Assembly: GCF_030248535.1 (NCBI RefSeq)
Contig: NZ_JAHGAJ010000016.1
Coordinates: 124,001 to 188,000, forward strand
Length of the DNA: 64,000 nt
Source: Vibrio sp. D404a
GTDB lineage: Bacteria > Pseudomonadota > Gammaproteobacteria > Enterobacterales > Vibrionaceae
Reading direction: 5' to 3'
Below the pieces are notes generated by a model. The model did not search any database and had not been told where the DNA came from. It saw nothing but the letters and a program-made list of their open reading frames with translations. The stretch's first letter is position 1. Each line of letters opens with the position of its first letter. The position numbers were made by a program, and so were the translations under genes. This document shows positions 47,887 through 57,793 of this stretch, one piece after another.

Positions 47887-47933
47887 CCCTGTTTGATTAG
47901 TCAGCATTGATAAAATTTGTTAACATTTATGGT

Positions 47934-47951
47934 TTGCATTTGAGAATGCAA
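47934..47951 (+). repeat. Small hairpin between dnaG and rpoD
   Basis: TTGCATT, TGAG, AATGCAA, 35 bp before rpoD. In E. coli this interval contains an RNase E processing site; a similar role here is a guess. Confidence 0.5.
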
Positions 47952-47985
47952 CGTCCTTCACCAGACCTGAAGTTGGATATCATCT

Positions 47986-49836
47986 ATGGATCAAAATCCG
48001 CAGTCACAGCTAAAATTACTTGTTATTAAAGGCAAGGAACAAGGCTATCTGACCTACGCCGAAGTAAACGACCACCTACCTGCAGAAATTGTTGATTCTG
48101 AACAGGTAGAAGACATCATTCAGATGATTAACGACATGGGTATCAAGGTAGTAGAAACTGCTCCTGATGCCGATGATCTAGCCCTTAATGATGACGATAC
48201 CATCACAGATGAAGATGCAGCCGAAGCGGCAGCAGCAGCGCTTTCAAGCGTAGAAAACGAGATCGGTCGCACAACCGACCCGGTACGTATGTACATGCGT
48301 GAAATGGGTACCGTTGAACTACTGACTCGTGAAGGCGAGATCGATATCGCTAAGCGTATCGAAGATGGTATTAACCAAGTTCAGCTTTCTGTTGCTGAAT
48401 ACCCGGGCACTATCCCATACATCTTAGAGCAGTTTGACAAGGTTCAAGCTGAAGAGCTACGTCTTACCGACCTGATCAACGGCTTCGTTGACCCAGACGA
48501 TGACGGTACAGCTGCACCAACGGCGACGCACATCGGTTCTGAGCTGGCAGAATCTGATCTTGACGACGAAGATGCAGAAGACGTAGAAGACGAAGACAAC
48601 TCTGAAGAGGAAGAAGAAGATACAGGTATCGATCCTGAACTTGCTCTTGAGAAGTTCACAGCGCTTCGCACAAGCTACCAAAATCGTCAGCTAGCGATCA
48701 ACGAATACGGCGCAGACAGCCCGAAAGCCGTGCTTGCAACAACTATGATGCAAGACGTATTTAAAGAGTTCCGTCTAACGCCAAAACAGTTCGACTACCT
48801 AGTAAACGAACTGCGTACTTCAATGGATCGCGTACGTACTCAAGAGCGCCTAATCATGCGCCAAACGGTTGAGTACGGCAAAATGCCGAAGAAATCTTTC
48901 ATTGCTCTATTCACAGGCAACGAATCTAGCGAAGCATGGTTGGATGAAGTTCTAGCTTCTGACAAGCCATACGCAGAAAAGATCAAACGTAACGAGAACG
49001 ATATCCGTCGCTCAATCCAAAAACTGGATATGATCGAGAAAGAGACATCTCTTACTGTTCAAAGCATTAAAGATATCAGCCGTCGTATGTCTATCGGTGA
49101 AGCTAAAGCTCGTCGTGCGAAGAAAGAGATGGTTGAAGCGAACTTACGTCTAGTAATCTCGATTGCTAAGAAGTACACCAACCGTGGTCTACAATTCCTG
49201 GATCTTATCCAAGAAGGTAACATCGGTCTGATGAAAGCGGTAGATAAGTTCGAATACCGTCGTGGTTACAAGTTCTCGACTTACGCTACATGGTGGATCC
49301 GTCAAGCAATCACTCGTTCGATTGCCGACCAAGCTCGTACTATCCGTATCCCGGTTCACATGATCGAAACGATCAACAAACTAAACCGTATCTCTCGTCA
49401 AATGCTGCAAGAGATGGGTCGTGAGCCACTACCGGAAGAGTTGGCTGAGCGCATGCAAATGCCTGAAGACAAGATCCGTAAAGTACTGAAGATCGCTAAA
49501 GAGCCTATCTCAATGGAGACACCTATCGGTGACGACGAAGATTCGCATCTAGGTGATTTCATCGAGGATACAACACTAGAACTACCTCTAGACTCTGCAA
49601 CGGCAACAAGCCTGCGTGGTGCAACGAAAGACGTTCTAGCTGGCCTAACGCCTCGTGAAGCGAAAGTACTACGTATGCGTTTCGGTATCGACATGAACAC
49701 TGACCACACTCTAGAAGAGGTTGGTAAGCAGTTCGACGTAACTCGTGAGCGTATTCGTCAGATCGAAGCAAAAGCACTACGTAAGCTACGTCACCCAAGC
49801 CGTTCAGAAACTCTACGTAGTTTCCTAGACGAGTAA
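47986..49836 (+). CDS. rpoD: RNA polymerase sigma-70 factor RpoD
   Basis: A 616-residue primary sigma factor. Region 1.1 at the N-terminus; region 1.2 ([20 protein letters not shown], about 97-116); a non-conserved insertion with a strongly acidic stretch ([20 protein letters not shown], about 197-216); regions 2.1-2.4 ([37 protein letters not shown]); region 3; and region 4.2 ([20 protein letters not shown]). All functional regions are intact. Confidence 0.98.
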   Translation: MDQNPQSQLKLLVIKGKEQGYLTYAEVNDHLPAEIVDSEQVEDIIQMINDMGIKVVETAPDADDLALNDDDTITDEDAAEAAAAALSSVENEIGRTTDPVRMYMREMGTVELLTREGEIDIAKRIEDGINQVQLSVAEYPGTIPYILEQFDKVQAEELRLTDLINGFVDPDDDGTAAPTATHIGSELAESDLDDEDAEDVEDEDNSEEEEEDTGIDPELALEKFTALRTSYQNRQLAINEYGADSPKAVLATTMMQDVFKEFRLTPKQFDYLVNELRTSMDRVRTQERLIMRQTVEYGKMPKKSFIALFTGNESSEAWLDEVLASDKPYAEKIKRNENDIRRSIQKLDMIEKETSLTVQSIKDISRRMSIGEAKARRAKKEMVEANLRLVISIAKKYTNRGLQFLDLIQEGNIGLMKAVDKFEYRRGYKFSTYATWWIRQAITRSIADQARTIRIPVHMIETINKLNRISRQMLQEMGREPLPEELAERMQMPEDKIRKVLKIAKEPISMETPIGDDEDSHLGDFIEDTTLELPLDSATATSLRGATKDVLAGLTPREAKVLRMRFGIDMNTDHTLEEVGKQFDVTRERIRQIEAKALRKLRHPSRSETLRSFLDE

Positions 49837-49877
49837 TCTCTTGCGAGATTTGACTAGCTTTTAAGCAGATAAGAAGA

Positions 49878-49903
49878 AAGGTGAGCGTTGGCTCACCTTT
49901 TTT
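49878..49903 (+). terminator. Terminator of rpoD
   Basis: AAAGGTGAGC, GTTG, GCTCACCTTTTTT. Confidence 0.92.
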
Positions 49904-49958
49904 GTATCTATATGATTTAAGTGGCTAAGAACTAAGCGCAATTGGTCCCTTTAGTGGC

Positions 49959-49987
49959 TAGACACCACCATTTGCATCCCCTATAAT
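49959..49987 (+). promoter_or_regulatory. Promoter of tRNA-Ile2
   Basis: TAGACA (49959-49964), 17 bp, TATAAT (49982-49987), ending 11 bp before the tRNA 5' end. Confidence 0.8.
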
Positions 49988-49998
49988 CATTGCCCTAC

Positions 49999-50074
49999 GG
50001 CCCCTTAGCTCAGTGGTTAGAGCGCACGACTCATAATCGTTCGGTCCCCAGTTCAAATCTGGGAGGGGCCACCA
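49999..50074 (+). tRNA. ileX: tRNA-Ile2 (CAU anticodon, lysidine-type)
   Basis: A 76-nt cloverleaf with encoded CCA end. Acceptor GGCCCCT pairs with AGGGGCC; D-arm AGCTCAGTGGTTAGAGC; anticodon loop CTCATAA; T-arm CCCAG-TTCAAAT-CTGGG. The CAT anticodon would suggest Met, but the body follows E. coli tRNA-Ile2, including the acceptor stem and the anticodon stem ACGACTCATAATCGT. That gene also lies next to rpoD in E. coli. The C34 should be changed to lysidine by TilS to read AUA. Confidence 0.92.
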
Positions 50075-50081
50075 AATTTAG

Positions 50082-50116
50082 AAAAGCCAGAACAGTTCAC
50101 GCTGCTCTGGCTTTTT
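50082..50116 (+). terminator. Terminator of tRNA-Ile2
   Basis: AAAAGCCAGA, 14-nt loop region, TCTGGCTTTTT. After it, 50117-50319 holds no recognisable feature except an unclear metY promoter region. Confidence 0.88.
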
Positions 50117-50319
50117 GCTTTTCTGGGCCAAACCACTTTTCTGCTCCCTCTTCCCAACCCTAGCTCTTCCTATTCACAGCATCTTTGAATCTATTTCCTC
50201 AACACTTCTTCACAGCACGGTGTATTCAATCACTTAGCTGTGACTTGATTTGCGTTTTTTTGTTTGAAAAGGCGGCACTATGAAAGGTCACAATTCCATC
50301 AACTGTTCAGGGAAGACAC

Positions 50320-51588
50320 ATGAAAGACGAAACTCTCTCGATTCATCACGGCTACGAAACTGACCCAACTACAAAATCGGTCGCCACACCTATCTACCAA
50401 ACGGTGGCTTATGAATTCGATGACGCGCAGCACGGTGCAGACCTATTCAACCTTGAAGTTCCGGGTAACATCTACACTCGTATCATGAACCCAACCAACG
50501 ATGTACTGGAAAAGCGCATGGCGGCACTTGAGGGCGGTATAGCGGGCTTGGTTGTGAGTGCAGGTAGTGCGGCAATCAACTATGCGATTCAGACCTTGGC
50601 ACAAATTGGAGACAACATTGTTTCTACACCGCAGCTGTACGGTGGTACGTACACGCTGTTTGCGCACATGCTACCAAACCAAGGCATCGAAGTGCGTTTC
50701 GCGAAAGACGATAAACCGGAGAGCCTAGCAGAGCTTATCGATGAAAAAACCAAGGCAGTTTACTGTGAAAGTATCGGTAACCCTGCAGGTAATATCATTG
50801 ATTTAGAGCGTGTGGCTGAGCTTGCCCACGCGCAAGGTGTTCCTGTCATCGTCGACAACACAGTTGCAACTCCAGTGCTATGCAAGCCTATCGATTTTGG
50901 CGCGGACATTGTTGTGCATTCATTAACGAAATACGTTGGCGGCCACGGTACCACTCTAGGTGGAGTCATTGTCGATTCAGGTAAGTTCCCTTGGGCGGAG
51001 CATAAAGATCGCTTCCCAGTATTCAACCAACCCGAGCCGTCTTACCATGGCGTGGTATACACCGAAGCCTTTGGTGAAGCTGCCTTTATCGGCCGAGCGC
51101 GTACAGTACCGCTGCGCAATACGGGGTCAGCACTTTCACCAATGAATTCCTTTATGCTGATGCAAGGCTTAGAGACCTTATCACTGCGTATGGAACGTCA
51201 CACTGAAAATGCCTTCAAGGTTGCTGAGTACCTCAAGCAGCATGATAAAGTGAGCTGGGTAAGTTATGCAGGCTTGCCAGACTCAGAGTTCTACCCACTG
51301 GCAGAGAAATACATGCAGGCTAAACCTTCCGCTATTTTGTCTTTCGGCCTCAAGGATGGCTATGAAGCTGGAGTTCGCTTCTATGACGCGCTGCAGATCT
51401 TTAAGCGCCTGGTGAATATTGGTGATGCTAAGTCGCTAGCATGTCACCCAGCATCAACGACTCACCGTCAGTTAAGTGAGCAAGAACAGAAGCAAGCAGG
51501 TGTATCTCCAGAGATGATTCGTCTATCTGTTGGTATCGAGCATATCGACGATATTCTTGCCGACCTAGAACAAGCATTAAACGCTTAA
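50320..51588 (+). CDS. metY: O-acetylhomoserine sulfhydrylase MetY
   Basis: A 422-residue PLP enzyme that makes homocysteine directly from O-acetylhomoserine and sulfide. The Cys/Met-metabolism fold is clear: TKSVATPIYQTVAYEFDDAQ, NPTNDVLEKRMAALEGG, and the Schiff-base lysine in VHSLTKYVGGHGTTLGG (about 203-219). The large subfamily length and the GGVIVDSGKFPW insertion separate it from MetB/MetC (about 390 residues). Monocistronic; no riboswitch recognised upstream. Confidence 0.9.
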   Translation: MKDETLSIHHGYETDPTTKSVATPIYQTVAYEFDDAQHGADLFNLEVPGNIYTRIMNPTNDVLEKRMAALEGGIAGLVVSAGSAAINYAIQTLAQIGDNIVSTPQLYGGTYTLFAHMLPNQGIEVRFAKDDKPESLAELIDEKTKAVYCESIGNPAGNIIDLERVAELAHAQGVPVIVDNTVATPVLCKPIDFGADIVVHSLTKYVGGHGTTLGGVIVDSGKFPWAEHKDRFPVFNQPEPSYHGVVYTEAFGEAAFIGRARTVPLRNTGSALSPMNSFMLMQGLETLSLRMERHTENAFKVAEYLKQHDKVSWVSYAGLPDSEFYPLAEKYMQAKPSAILSFGLKDGYEAGVRFYDALQIFKRLVNIGDAKSLACHPASTTHRQLSEQEQKQAGVSPEMIRLSVGIEHIDDILADLEQALNA

Positions 51589-51619
51589 CTCTACGTTTCT
51601 ATAACAAACAACACCATAG

Positions 51620-51647
51620 GCCAGCATGTATGTGCTGGCTTATTTGT
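51620..51647 (+). terminator. Terminator of metY
   Basis: GCCAGCA, TGTATG, TGCTGGC, then TTATTTG. Confidence 0.78.
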
Positions 51648-51828
51648 TGACGCTATCGTTCTGTGATTAGCATATCAATTAAGCAATAACGATATCTTCC
51701 CTACTTCCCGCCTTCTTCCAGAATATCTTTCTACATAAGAGAGATATATATCCCCCAAACATCTTCATACCTAACTTAAACTTGAACGAAACGACTGTCA
51801 CCGCTCACTTCTCATCAAATAAGCTTGA

Positions 51829-51876
51829 TTGACCTTGCCGAGATAACTCGGGAGTCTAAGTTAAACCTATAATAAT
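51829..51876 (+). promoter_or_regulatory. Upstream region of the TRAP binding-protein gene
   Basis: Contains TTGACC (51829-51834), a small hairpin CCGAG-ATAA-CTCGG (51838-51851), and a TATAAT at about 51868-51873. No single well-spaced promoter can be chosen. The remaining 180 bp of this gap, back to the metY terminator, shows nothing. Confidence 0.3.
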
Positions 51877-51898
51877 GACAGCCGATAATGGGAACCTC

Positions 51899-52975
51899 AT
51901 GACGACTCGATACAAAATCCTCCCCCTAATCAAAGCAGCCTCAGTGGCGCTGCTCGCAACCGTTTCACTCTCCGCACACGCTGCAGACAAAGTCTACCGT
52001 TTGAAACTCGCCGAAACTTGGGGACCGAATACCCCAATCCTTGGCGATGCCAGTAAAAACATGGCCAAGCTCGCCAATGAAATGTCTAACGGCCGCCTGC
52101 AGATCCGTATCGACTCTGCCAACAAACACAAAGCACCGCTTGGCGTGTTCGATATGGTGAAATCGGGGCAATACGATTTGGGGCATTCCAGCTCTTACTA
52201 CTGGAAAGGCAAGGTACCCAATACGCTCTACTTCTCGTCGATGCCTTTTGGAATGATGACCACAGAGCAGTACGCATGGTTTTATCAAGGTGGTGGCATG
52301 GAGCTAATGCAAGAAGTCTATGCGCCACATAACCTGCTCTCCTTCCCTGGTGGTAACTCAGATATTCAAATGGGTGGCTGGTTTAAGAAAGAGATCAACT
52401 CAATCGAAGATCTAAAAGGTTTGAAGATGCGCATCCCAGGCTTCGCTGGCGAAGTGTTTGCTAAGGTGGGTGCCAAGCCAACCAATATTGCACCGGGTGA
52501 ACTCTATACCTCTCTAGAGCGTGGCACCATTGATGCGCTCGAATGGGTTGGGCCAGCCTTTGACCTGCGTATGGGCTTTCAAAAAATTGCGCCTTATTAC
52601 TACACCGCATGGCATGAACCGGGGTCAGAGACTCAATTCCTCGTGAATAAGAAGACTTGGGACAAGCTACCAAAAGACCTGCAGCTGATTCTAGAGACCT
52701 CATTCCGCGTAGCCGCCTTTGATATGTACACCCAAGCGCTCGATGCTAACGCGAGCAGCTGGGCAACTATGCAGTCCGATTACCCAGATATTAAGGTCCG
52801 TGATTTTCCGCCAGAGGTACTGCAGACCATGCGTAGCGCTACCGATGAGCTTCTTGCTGAGCAGGCAGCAAAAGATCCACTCGCTAAGAAAATCATCGAC
52901 TCTCAAGCTGAATACTCGAAGAAGGTTCGTGCATGGACCAATATCTCAACCAAGGCATACCTCAACCACGAATAA
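51899..52975 (+). CDS. TRAP transporter substrate-binding protein, DctP family, orphan
   Basis: A 358-residue periplasmic binding protein. Signal peptide (about 1-28, ending SAHAA), then the DctP fold with WGPNTPILGDASKNMAKLA, the helix-binding segment LKGLKMRIPGFAGEVFAKVG (about 160-179) containing the ligand-binding Arg, and LYTSLERGTIDALEWVGPAF. This ALEWVGP form is typical of the 2-oxo/monocarboxylate and DctP-2 type binders. No membrane subunits (DctQ/DctM) lie within the window. The start at 51899 gives a proper signal peptide. Confidence 0.87.
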   Translation: MTTRYKILPLIKAASVALLATVSLSAHAADKVYRLKLAETWGPNTPILGDASKNMAKLANEMSNGRLQIRIDSANKHKAPLGVFDMVKSGQYDLGHSSSYYWKGKVPNTLYFSSMPFGMMTTEQYAWFYQGGGMELMQEVYAPHNLLSFPGGNSDIQMGGWFKKEINSIEDLKGLKMRIPGFAGEVFAKVGAKPTNIAPGELYTSLERGTIDALEWVGPAFDLRMGFQKIAPYYYTAWHEPGSETQFLVNKKTWDKLPKDLQLILETSFRVAAFDMYTQALDANASSWATMQSDYPDIKVRDFPPEVLQTMRSATDELLAEQAAKDPLAKKIIDSQAEYSKKVRAWTNISTKAYLNHE

Positions 52976-52991
52976 CACAGGCTCAATACTG

Positions 52992-53028
52992 AAAAACAAA
53001 AAAGCCCATCGTAGTGATGGGCTTTCGT
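52992..53028. terminator. Bidirectional terminator, TRAP gene / glmS
   Basis: AAAGCCCATC, GTAGT, GATGGGCTTT with an A-rich lead-in. Confidence 0.85.
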
Positions 53029-53050
53029 CTATTCAAAAGGGTGAGTTAAC

Positions 53051-54883
53051 TTACTCTACTGTTACCGCTTTCGCTAGGTTACGAGGTTGGTCAACGTCAG
53101 TACCTTTGATTAGCGCTACGTGGTACGACAGTAGCTGCATTGGTACTGTGTAGTAGATAGGTGCTGTCACTTCGTTTACGTGAGGCACCTTGATGATCTT
53201 CATGTTCTCATCGCTTTCAAAGCCAGCCGCTTCGTCTGCAAATACGTAAAGCAGACCGCCACGTGCACGTACTTCTTCTACATTCGATTTCAGCTTCTCA
53301 AGTAGGTCGTTACTTGGTGCAATAACCACTACTGGCATATCCGCATCAATCAGAGCCAGAGGACCGTGCTTAAGCTCACCTGCTGCGTATGCTTCAGCGT
53401 GGATGTAAGAGATCTCTTTCAGTTTTAGAGACGCTTCCATCGCAATTGGGTAGTACTCACCACGACCTAGGAATAGAGTATGGTGCTTATCAGCAAAGTC
53501 TGTCGCTAGTGCTTCGATCTCTTTGTCGAATGCCAGCGCTTTCTCGATATCTGTTGGCAACTGGTGAAGAGCTTGAACGATTTCCGTTTCTTTTGCTTGA
53601 TCAATACGGCCTTGTAGGCGACCAATTGATGTCACCATCATCAGCATTGCTGCTAGTTGAGTTGTGAAAGCCTTAGTTGAAGCAACACCAATCTCTGTGC
53701 CCGCGCGAGTCATGAATGCAAAATCAGATTCACGAACCAAAGAAGAACCCGCTACGTTACAGATAGTCATCGCAGACATGTAGCCTTTCTCTTTCGCAAG
53801 ACGAAGTGCTGCTAGTGTATCTGCCGTCTCACCAGATTGAGACAGAGTCACAAGTAGGCTGTTTGGACGAACAACGAAGTCACGGTAACGGAACTCAGAC
53901 GCGATTTCTACGTCACAGCTTACGCCAGCTAGAGACTCAAACCAGTAGCGCGCAGCCATGCCTGAGTTGTAAGACGTACCACAAGCGATGATTTGAACGT
54001 GTTCAACCTTGCTAAGGATCTCTTCAGCTTTTACGCCAATCGCATTAGTGATAACAGAAGTATCAGAGATACGACCTTCCATTGTGTTGATCAGCGCTGT
54101 TGGCTGTTCAAAGATTTCTTTTTGCATGAAGTGACGGTATTTACCTTTGTCACCTGCATCGTGCTCTGCGTTAGATTCAACGATTTCACGCTCAATACGC
54201 TCACCGCTTGCGTCAAACACAGTCACTTCACGACGAGTCACTTCAGCCACGTCACCCTCTTCTAGGTACATAAAGCGGCGTGTTACGCTAAGCAATGCAA
54301 GTTGGTCAGAGGCTAGGAAGTTTTCGCCAACACCAAAGCCGATTACGATTGGGCTACCAGAGCGAGCCACAACGATACGAGAAGGATCTTTGCGATCAAC
54401 AGCTACTGTGCCGTATGCACCATCAAGTTGCTTCGCTGTCTTCTGTAGAGCTTCAACAAGAGAATCAGAAGTACGCAGTTCCCACTCAACAAGGTGAGCA
54501 ATAACTTCGGTATCTGTTTGAGATGTGAATTCGTAGCCACGACCTTGAAGAAGCGTACGCAGCTCTTCATGGTTTTCGATGATGCCGTTGTGAACAACCG
54601 CGATATCACCAGACATGTGTGGGTGAGCGTTCGCTTCAGAAGGTTCGCCATGTGTTGCCCAACGAGTGTGAGCGATACCCGTACCACCGATCACTTGTTG
54701 CGCTTCAACCGCGTCTGCTAGCTCTTGTACTTTGCCTAGGCGACGTACACGAGTTAGGTTGGATTCGCTATCAACAACTGCGACACCAGCAGAGTCGTAA
54801 CCACGGTACTCAAGACGGCGTAGGCCCTCTACTAAAATTTCTGCTACGTCACGTTGTGCTACTGCACCAACAATTCCACACAT
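53051..54883 (-). CDS. glmS: Glucosamine-6-phosphate synthase (isomerizing) GlmS
   Basis: A 610-residue enzyme making glucosamine-6-phosphate from fructose-6-phosphate and glutamine, the entry to peptidoglycan and LPS amino sugars. Glutaminase domain with catalytic Cys2 ([13 protein letters not shown]), [14 protein letters not shown]; two SIS domains ([42 protein letters not shown]); universal C-terminus [11 protein letters not shown]. It lies 108 bp downstream of the DeoR-type gene on the same strand. Confidence 0.97.
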   Translation of the reverse strand: MCGIVGAVAQRDVAEILVEGLRRLEYRGYDSAGVAVVDSESNLTRVRRLGKVQELADAVEAQQVIGGTGIAHTRWATHGEPSEANAHPHMSGDIAVVHNGIIENHEELRTLLQGRGYEFTSQTDTEVIAHLVEWELRTSDSLVEALQKTAKQLDGAYGTVAVDRKDPSRIVVARSGSPIVIGFGVGENFLASDQLALLSVTRRFMYLEEGDVAEVTRREVTVFDASGERIEREIVESNAEHDAGDKGKYRHFMQKEIFEQPTALINTMEGRISDTSVITNAIGVKAEEILSKVEHVQIIACGTSYNSGMAARYWFESLAGVSCDVEIASEFRYRDFVVRPNSLLVTLSQSGETADTLAALRLAKEKGYMSAMTICNVAGSSLVRESDFAFMTRAGTEIGVASTKAFTTQLAAMLMMVTSIGRLQGRIDQAKETEIVQALHQLPTDIEKALAFDKEIEALATDFADKHHTLFLGRGEYYPIAMEASLKLKEISYIHAEAYAAGELKHGPLALIDADMPVVVIAPSNDLLEKLKSNVEEVRARGGLLYVFADEAAGFESDENMKIIKVPHVNEVTAPIYYTVPMQLLSYHVALIKGTDVDQPRNLAKAVTVE

Positions 54884-54991
54884 AATGTTACTCCATCAAT
54901 TTTTGGTTATTCCTATTTGGCAGCAAGCAAAGGCCATGTCTCATTGAGATCAATTATAGGAAGTAAAATGCATATAATTAAAATTTGGTTT

Positions 54992-55762
54992 CTATACTGG
55001 CTCGGTGAGAATCACACGTACACCTTGAGACTCAATACTCTGTTTGGCTTCTTCGGCCAGTTCTGTATCGGTGATCAGGATATCGATGTGCTCCCAAGAC
55101 AGCTCAAGATTCGGGATCTTTCGGCCGACTTTCTCAGACTCAGCCATCACCACAACTTCGCGCGATACCTCGGCCATGACCTTGCTTAACCCCACCAACT
55201 CATTAAAGGTCGTGGTGCCTCTATCAAGGTCGATGCCATCGGCACCAATAAACAGCTGATCGAAGTCGTAAGCACGCAGTACTGATTCGGCGACTTGCCC
55301 TTGGAATGAATCTGAATGTGTATCCCAAGTACCACCTGTCATCAGTAGTGTCGGTTCGCTCTCTAGTTCATTAAGGGCATTTGCAACATGCAACGAGTTG
55401 GTCATCACCACCAAGCCACGTTTGCTATTAAGCTGCTCAATGAGAGCTCCAGTTGTGCTTCCGCTATCGATCACAATGCGGTTATGGTCGCGAATTAGGT
55501 CTGCCGCGGCTTTTGCTAGAGAAAGCTTTCGAGTCGAAACTTTTTGACCTATCTCGTCATTCACAACTTCTTTCGGTAATGAAACAGCACCGCCATATCG
55601 GCGCAAAAGCTGACCATTTTTCTCTAAAGACGCCAAGTCCTTTCTAATTGTGACTTCTGAGGTTTCAAACTTAGCGGACAATTCATCAACACTAACCTCG
55701 CCTTTCTCGTTAACTAGGTTAGAAATTGCGTGTCTTCTGAGCTGAGTGTTTCGTTTCGACAT
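54992..55762 (-). CDS. DeoR-family transcriptional regulator, likely sugar-phosphate responsive
   Basis: A 256-residue repressor. N-terminal winged helix-turn-helix (RRHAISNLVNEKGEVSVDEL, EVTIRKDLASLEKNGQLLRR) and C-terminal DeoR sensor domain (about 75-250) with IVIDSGSTTGALI and FIGADGIDLDRG. The effector is unknown. Location directly upstream of glmS suggests an amino-sugar phosphate, but this is inference. Its own promoter carries three TTTCGAT boxes, so autoregulation is likely. Confidence 0.9.
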   Translation of the reverse strand: MSKRNTQLRRHAISNLVNEKGEVSVDELSAKFETSEVTIRKDLASLEKNGQLLRRYGGAVSLPKEVVNDEIGQKVSTRKLSLAKAAADLIRDHNRIVIDSGSTTGALIEQLNSKRGLVVMTNSLHVANALNELESEPTLLMTGGTWDTHSDSFQGQVAESVLRAYDFDQLFIGADGIDLDRGTTTFNELVGLSKVMAEVSREVVVMAESEKVGRKIPNLELSWEHIDILITDTELAEEAKQSIESQGVRVILTEPV

Positions 55763-55780
55763 TTAAAAAAGAGCCATAAG

Positions 55781-55837
55781 TTTCGATATGAAAGATATTA
55801 TAGTTACATCGAAACCATTTAGTCCATTTATTTCGAT
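55781..55837 (-). promoter_or_regulatory. DeoR gene promoter with three TTTCGAT operator boxes
   Basis: Minus strand -35 TGGACT (55821-55826), 18 bp, -10 TATAAT (55797-55802). TTTCGAT boxes (either strand) lie at 55781-55787 (just downstream of the -10), 55808-55814 (in the spacer, inverted) and 55831-55837 (just upstream of the -35). DeoR-family repressors commonly bind TTTCG-type repeats. Confidence 0.6.
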
Positions 55838-55910
55838 CCAAAAAATTAATAAATAGCGCAAAAACCTTGTCCTAAGACAATTGTTAAGCAGTGATATTGA
55901 GTTCATTCGG

Positions 55911-55919
55911 TGGTAGAAT
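55911..55919 (+). promoter_or_regulatory. Extended -10 element upstream of pykF
   Basis: TGGTAGAAT, an extended -10 (TG at 55911, TAGAAT at 55914-55919), 274 bp before pykF. It may drive pykF with a long leader. The rest of the gap to 56192 is A/T-rich with no gene. Confidence 0.4.
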
Positions 55920-56192
55920 CCGCACCCGAAAAGAAAAAAAATTACAAAAATGACCGTTATTTTTCTGCAACTTTCACCTGATATATTGGGGTAAGTCACA
56001 GAAAACCGATGTTGAATCAAAATCATTTGGTCATAAAATGACTAAAATTGATGAAAGACTTACAACTCTGAAGGGCAATTGATAATCCCCTCTATTATCG
56101 CAGCAGGCACAAAATGCTGACGAAATGGGTAGGCCGCTTCAGAAAACAGATAAATTTCAATTTGTAACAAAACTTACCGGAGAGTACCTTCC

Positions 56193-57605
56193 ATGAAAAA
56201 GACCAAAATCGTATGTACGATTGGCCCTAAAACTGAATCTGTAGAGAAGCTAACTGAACTAGTAAACGCAGGCATGAACGTTATGCGTCTTAACTTCTCT
56301 CACGGTGACTACGCAGAGCACGGCACTCGTATTGCGAACTTCCGCGAAGTAATGGACAAAGTAGGTAAGCAACTGGCTATCCTTCTTGATACTAAAGGTC
56401 CAGAGATCCGTACTATCAAGCTAGAAGGCGGCAACGACGTAGATCTAGTAGCTGGTCAAGAATTCACTTTCACAACTGACACTTCAGTTGTAGGTAACAA
56501 AGAGACTGTAGCGGTAACTTACGCTGGTTTCGCTGCTGACCTAAACGCGGGTAACACAATCCTAGTAGATGACGGCCTAATCGAAATGGAAGTTATCTCT
56601 ACTACTGAGACTGAAGTTAAGTGTAAAGTTCTTAACAACGGCGCACTAGGCGAAAACAAAGGTGTTAACCTTCCTGGCGTTTCTGTTCAACTTCCAGCTC
56701 TATCTGAAAAAGATAAGAACGACCTTAAGTTTGGTTGTGAGCAAGGCGTTGACTTCGTTGCTGCTTCTTTCATCCGTAAAGCATCTGACGTTAAAGAAAT
56801 CCGTGAGATCCTAGACGCGAACGGCGGTTCTGACATCCACATCATCTCTAAGATCGAAAACCAAGAAGGTGTTGATAACTTCGACGAGATCCTAGAGCTT
56901 TCTGACGGCATCATGGTTGCTCGTGGTGACCTAGGTGTTGAAATCCCAGCTGAAGAAGTAATCTTCGCTCAGAAAATGATGATCGAGAAGTGTAACCGTG
57001 CACGTAAGATGGTTATCACAGCAACTCAAATGCTTGATTCTATGATCAACAACCCACGTCCAACTCGTGCAGAAGCGGGCGACGTTGCGAACGCAATCAT
57101 GGACGGTACTGATGCTGTAATGCTTTCTGGTGAAACTGCTAAAGGTAAGTACCCAGTTGAAGCGGTAACTATCATGGCGCAAATCGCTAACCGTACTGAC
57201 GGCGCACTTAAAGCTGAACTAGGTTCTCGCCTAGACAGCCCACGCCTACGTATCACTGAAGCAGTATGTAAAGGTGCAGTAGACACAGCTGAGAAGCTAG
57301 CTGCTCCACTAATCATCGTTGCTACTGAAGGCGGTAAGTCTGCACGTTCTGTACGTAAGTACTTCCCAACTGCAAGCATCATCGCTCTAACAACAAACAA
57401 GAAGACTGCAGCGCAACTAGTTCTTACTAAAGGTGTTCGCCCAGTTCTTGTTGATTCAATCGACAGCACTGACGCTTTCTACAAAATGGGTAAAGAGTAT
57501 GCTCTTGAAGCTGATTTTGGTAAGAAAGGTGACATCGTAGTTATGGTTTCTGGTGCTCTAGTAGCTTCAGGCACAACGAACACTGCGTCTGTACACGTTC
57601 TATAA
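56193..57605 (+). CDS. pykF: Pyruvate kinase, type I
   Basis: A 470-residue glycolytic enzyme turning phosphoenolpyruvate and ADP into pyruvate and [23 protein letters not shown] at the N-terminus, [11 protein letters not shown], the active-site signature [17 protein letters not shown], and [11 protein letters not shown]. The C-terminal effector domain (about 345-470) has the fructose-bisphosphate-type loop [16 protein letters not shown]. Length and start match E. coli PykF rather than PykA. Codon choice is strongly biased, so it is highly expressed. Confidence 0.96.
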   Translation: MKKTKIVCTIGPKTESVEKLTELVNAGMNVMRLNFSHGDYAEHGTRIANFREVMDKVGKQLAILLDTKGPEIRTIKLEGGNDVDLVAGQEFTFTTDTSVVGNKETVAVTYAGFAADLNAGNTILVDDGLIEMEVISTTETEVKCKVLNNGALGENKGVNLPGVSVQLPALSEKDKNDLKFGCEQGVDFVAASFIRKASDVKEIREILDANGGSDIHIISKIENQEGVDNFDEILELSDGIMVARGDLGVEIPAEEVIFAQKMMIEKCNRARKMVITATQMLDSMINNPRPTRAEAGDVANAIMDGTDAVMLSGETAKGKYPVEAVTIMAQIANRTDGALKAELGSRLDSPRLRITEAVCKGAVDTAEKLAAPLIIVATEGGKSARSVRKYFPTASIIALTTNKKTAAQLVLTKGVRPVLVDSIDSTDAFYKMGKEYALEADFGKKGDIVVMVSGALVASGTTNTASVHVL

Positions 57606-57633
57606 GACTGACGAATTCAATCATCAGTTAAAT

Positions 57634-57662
57634 AAAAAAGAGGGCTTCGGCCCTCTTTTTTT
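57634..57662 (+). terminator. Terminator of pykF
   Basis: AAGAGGGCTTCGGCCCTCTT followed by TTTTT: GC-rich stem with a TTCG-type tetraloop. Confidence 0.92.
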
Positions 57663-57793
57663 ATATATTACATCTTGCCCTCATAATCAGTACGCTGTAT
57701 TATCAACCCAACAATAGAACTGCGTACTGTTAATTCTCTCCTTAGGTAATTCGAATTAACAGTCTAAGAATTCAAATTACATGAGGTTGCACA

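Noticed and set aside
50281..50364. Short upstream frame (MKGHNSINCSGK...) overlapping the metY start
   Set aside because: It overlaps metY out of frame, has no methionine- or sulfur-related codon bias and only a weak ribosome-binding site, so it is most likely chance.
54884..54991. glmS ribozyme or riboswitch in the gap before glmS
   Set aside because: The 108-bp gap is too short and A/T-rich and shows none of the conserved glmS ribozyme core, which is a Gram-positive feature.
56013..56034. Possible Cra (FruR) site upstream of pykF (TTGAATCAAAATCA)
   Set aside because: Only the left half resembles the TGAATC half-site; the right half does not fit, so I do not claim it.
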